Part shown: positions 4,610-5,420 of the stretch, piece after piece
Layout: every line of letters begins with the position of its first letter
How positions within the stretch are numbered: position 1 is the first letter of the stretch
NCBI GenBank assembly: GCA_031255355.1
Contig: JAIRSR010000266.1
Location: 1 to 5,420, forward strand
DNA from: Clostridiales bacterium
GTDB lineage: Bacteria > Bacillota > Clostridia > Monoglobales > Firm-18
Reading direction: 5' to 3'
DNA length: 5,420 nt
Translations under genes and position numbers: made by a program
Notes under the pieces: model-generated
Databases searched by the model: none
The model's input: the letters and a program-made list of their open reading frames with translations, nothing else
Told to the model about the DNA's origin: nothing

Positions 4610-5420
4610 ATTTCATCAGTCGATACACAATCGCGGCGGCTTCCGCTCTGTTGGCGTAATCGCGCGGCGCGAATCTCCCGCCCCCGCGTCCGTTCAAAAC
4701 GCCCGCTTTCTGCATTCGCGCAATTGCCTCCGTTGCGTAGACGGAAAATTGATCTCTATCGTCAAAAACGATTTCCGCCGCCGTTTCCGTCAAACGTTTC
4801 CCAACACCGTCCAAAGCGCGGACGCATAAAACAGCCATATCCTCACGGGTAATCAAATCGTTGGGACGGAACGCGCCCGTATCGTCACCGCGGATGATCC
4901 CCCGCGTCTGCGCCGCCGCCGCGTAAGCGTAGTACCAATCGTCCTCGGCAACGTCCGTGAAATCCGCGTTTGCCGCGCCGTCGGCGATGTTAAAGGCTTC
5001 CAGCAGCATTTTCAGAAATTCCGCGCGGGTAACGCCGCGCAAAGGCTCGAACGCGGTTTTGCTCACCCCGCCAACGATTCCCCTATCGCTTAAATAGCCG
5101 ATCGCCTCTATCGCCCACGCCGCGCCGTCCAAATCTTGAAAACCACCGGCCGCTTCCGTGCCGTCATGTTCCGAAACGGCAGGAGGCATAGCGGCGGTCG
5201 GGCCCGGTACAAAGCCCGTGTTCTTGGAACCGCCGCCCGAATAGGTTTTGTCCCCGTCCGGCGTTTTTTGCCCTGCGGAAGCCTTTGTAATTTGGATTAC
5301 CGCGTCCGTATACCGAACGGCAAGGGGCTTTTCCCCCTCCGGCGTTACGTCCGTCAGTTGGTCGTCACGGGTGTGCAACTGCGCGGAACCTTCCGCAAAG
5401 CGAATCCGATAGGTTCCCGC
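4608..5420 (-). CDS. Surface protein with three C-terminal SLH domains (partial, N-terminus beyond right edge)
   Basis: The frame is open to the right edge (270 visible residues, beginning AGTYRIRF), so the true start lies outside; the TTG at 5378 is an internal Leu codon, not a convincing start. The first ~60 visible residues are an unrecognised beta-prone end of an upstream domain (TDAVIQITKASAG), followed by a Gly/Ser/Pro-rich linker (about 60-90). Then come three S-layer homology repeats: about 94-144 (FQDLDGAAWA, GIVGG, FEPLRGVTRAE), 154-204 (FTDVAEDDWYY, GIIRGD, FRPNDLITRED) and 218-268 (FDDRDQFSVYA, GVLNG, FAPRDYANRAE), ending YRLMK. TRAE-type motifs in SLH domains contact pyruvylated secondary cell-wall polymer; the variants here are TRAE, TRED and NRAE. 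The protein is thus expected to be held at the cell wall, probably as the anchor or scaffold for the soluble secreted proteins encoded downstream. It ends with TAG, 11 bases from protein A. Confidence 0.9.
   Translation of the reverse strand, partial: AGTYRIRFAEGSAQLHTRDDQLTDVTPEGEKPLAVRYTDAVIQITKASAGQKTPDGDKTYSGGGSKNTGFVPGPTAAMPPAVSEHDGTEAAGGFQDLDGAAWAIEAIGYLSDRGIVGGVSKTAFEPLRGVTRAEFLKMLLEAFNIADGAANADFTDVAEDDWYYAYAAAAQTRGIIRGDDTGAFRPNDLITREDMAVLCVRALDGVGKRLTETAAEIVFDDRDQFSVYATEAIARMQKAGVLNGRGGGRFAPRDYANRAEAAAIVYRLMK

Overview
The window is a run of co-directional genes, all on the minus strand, encoding secreted or surface-anchored proteins. Strong AGGAGG-type ribosome binding sites, signal peptides, SLH domains, a copper-amine-oxidase-N-like 'stalk' domain, F5/8-type-C (discoidin) domains and DUF6273-like domains together suggest a Gram-positive-type member of the Firmicutes (Clostridia, perhaps from a gut or other anaerobic community). 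The DNA is GC-rich, with GCG and CCG codons prominent, so it is not a classic low-GC Clostridium. The taxonomic placement is inference.

In transcription order (right to left): (1) 5420-4608, the C-terminal part of a surface protein ending in three SLH repeats, which normally hold a protein to the cell wall. (2) 4596-3514, a complete 360-residue secreted protein with a DUF6273-like N-terminal region (protein A); its ribosome binding site overlaps the SLH gene's stop codon. (3) 3447-1603, a secreted protein with three tandem discoidin domains and a C-terminal beta-rich module, interrupted by an in-frame TAG at 2001-1999 inside the third discoidin domain. (4) 1578-1144, a 144-residue secreted stalk-domain protein. 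(5) 1060 to the left edge, a second DUF6273-like secreted protein (protein B). It is a paralogue of A, open for all 353 visible codons, and cut by the window edge.

The genes lie close together (gaps of 11, 66, 24 and 83 bases), with no recognisable terminator or convincing promoter between them, so an operon is likely. Every gene whose start is visible has a signal peptide, and only the SLH protein has an obvious wall anchor. A reasonable inference is that the SLH protein is the anchor or scaffold and that the discoidin (carbohydrate or ligand binding), stalk and DUF6273 proteins are exported partners in an adhesion or substrate-binding surface assembly. No enzyme, RNA gene, mobile element or CRISPR array was seen. 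The observations most worth a second look are the isolated amber codon in the discoidin gene and the A/B paralogue pair flanking the discoidin and stalk genes.
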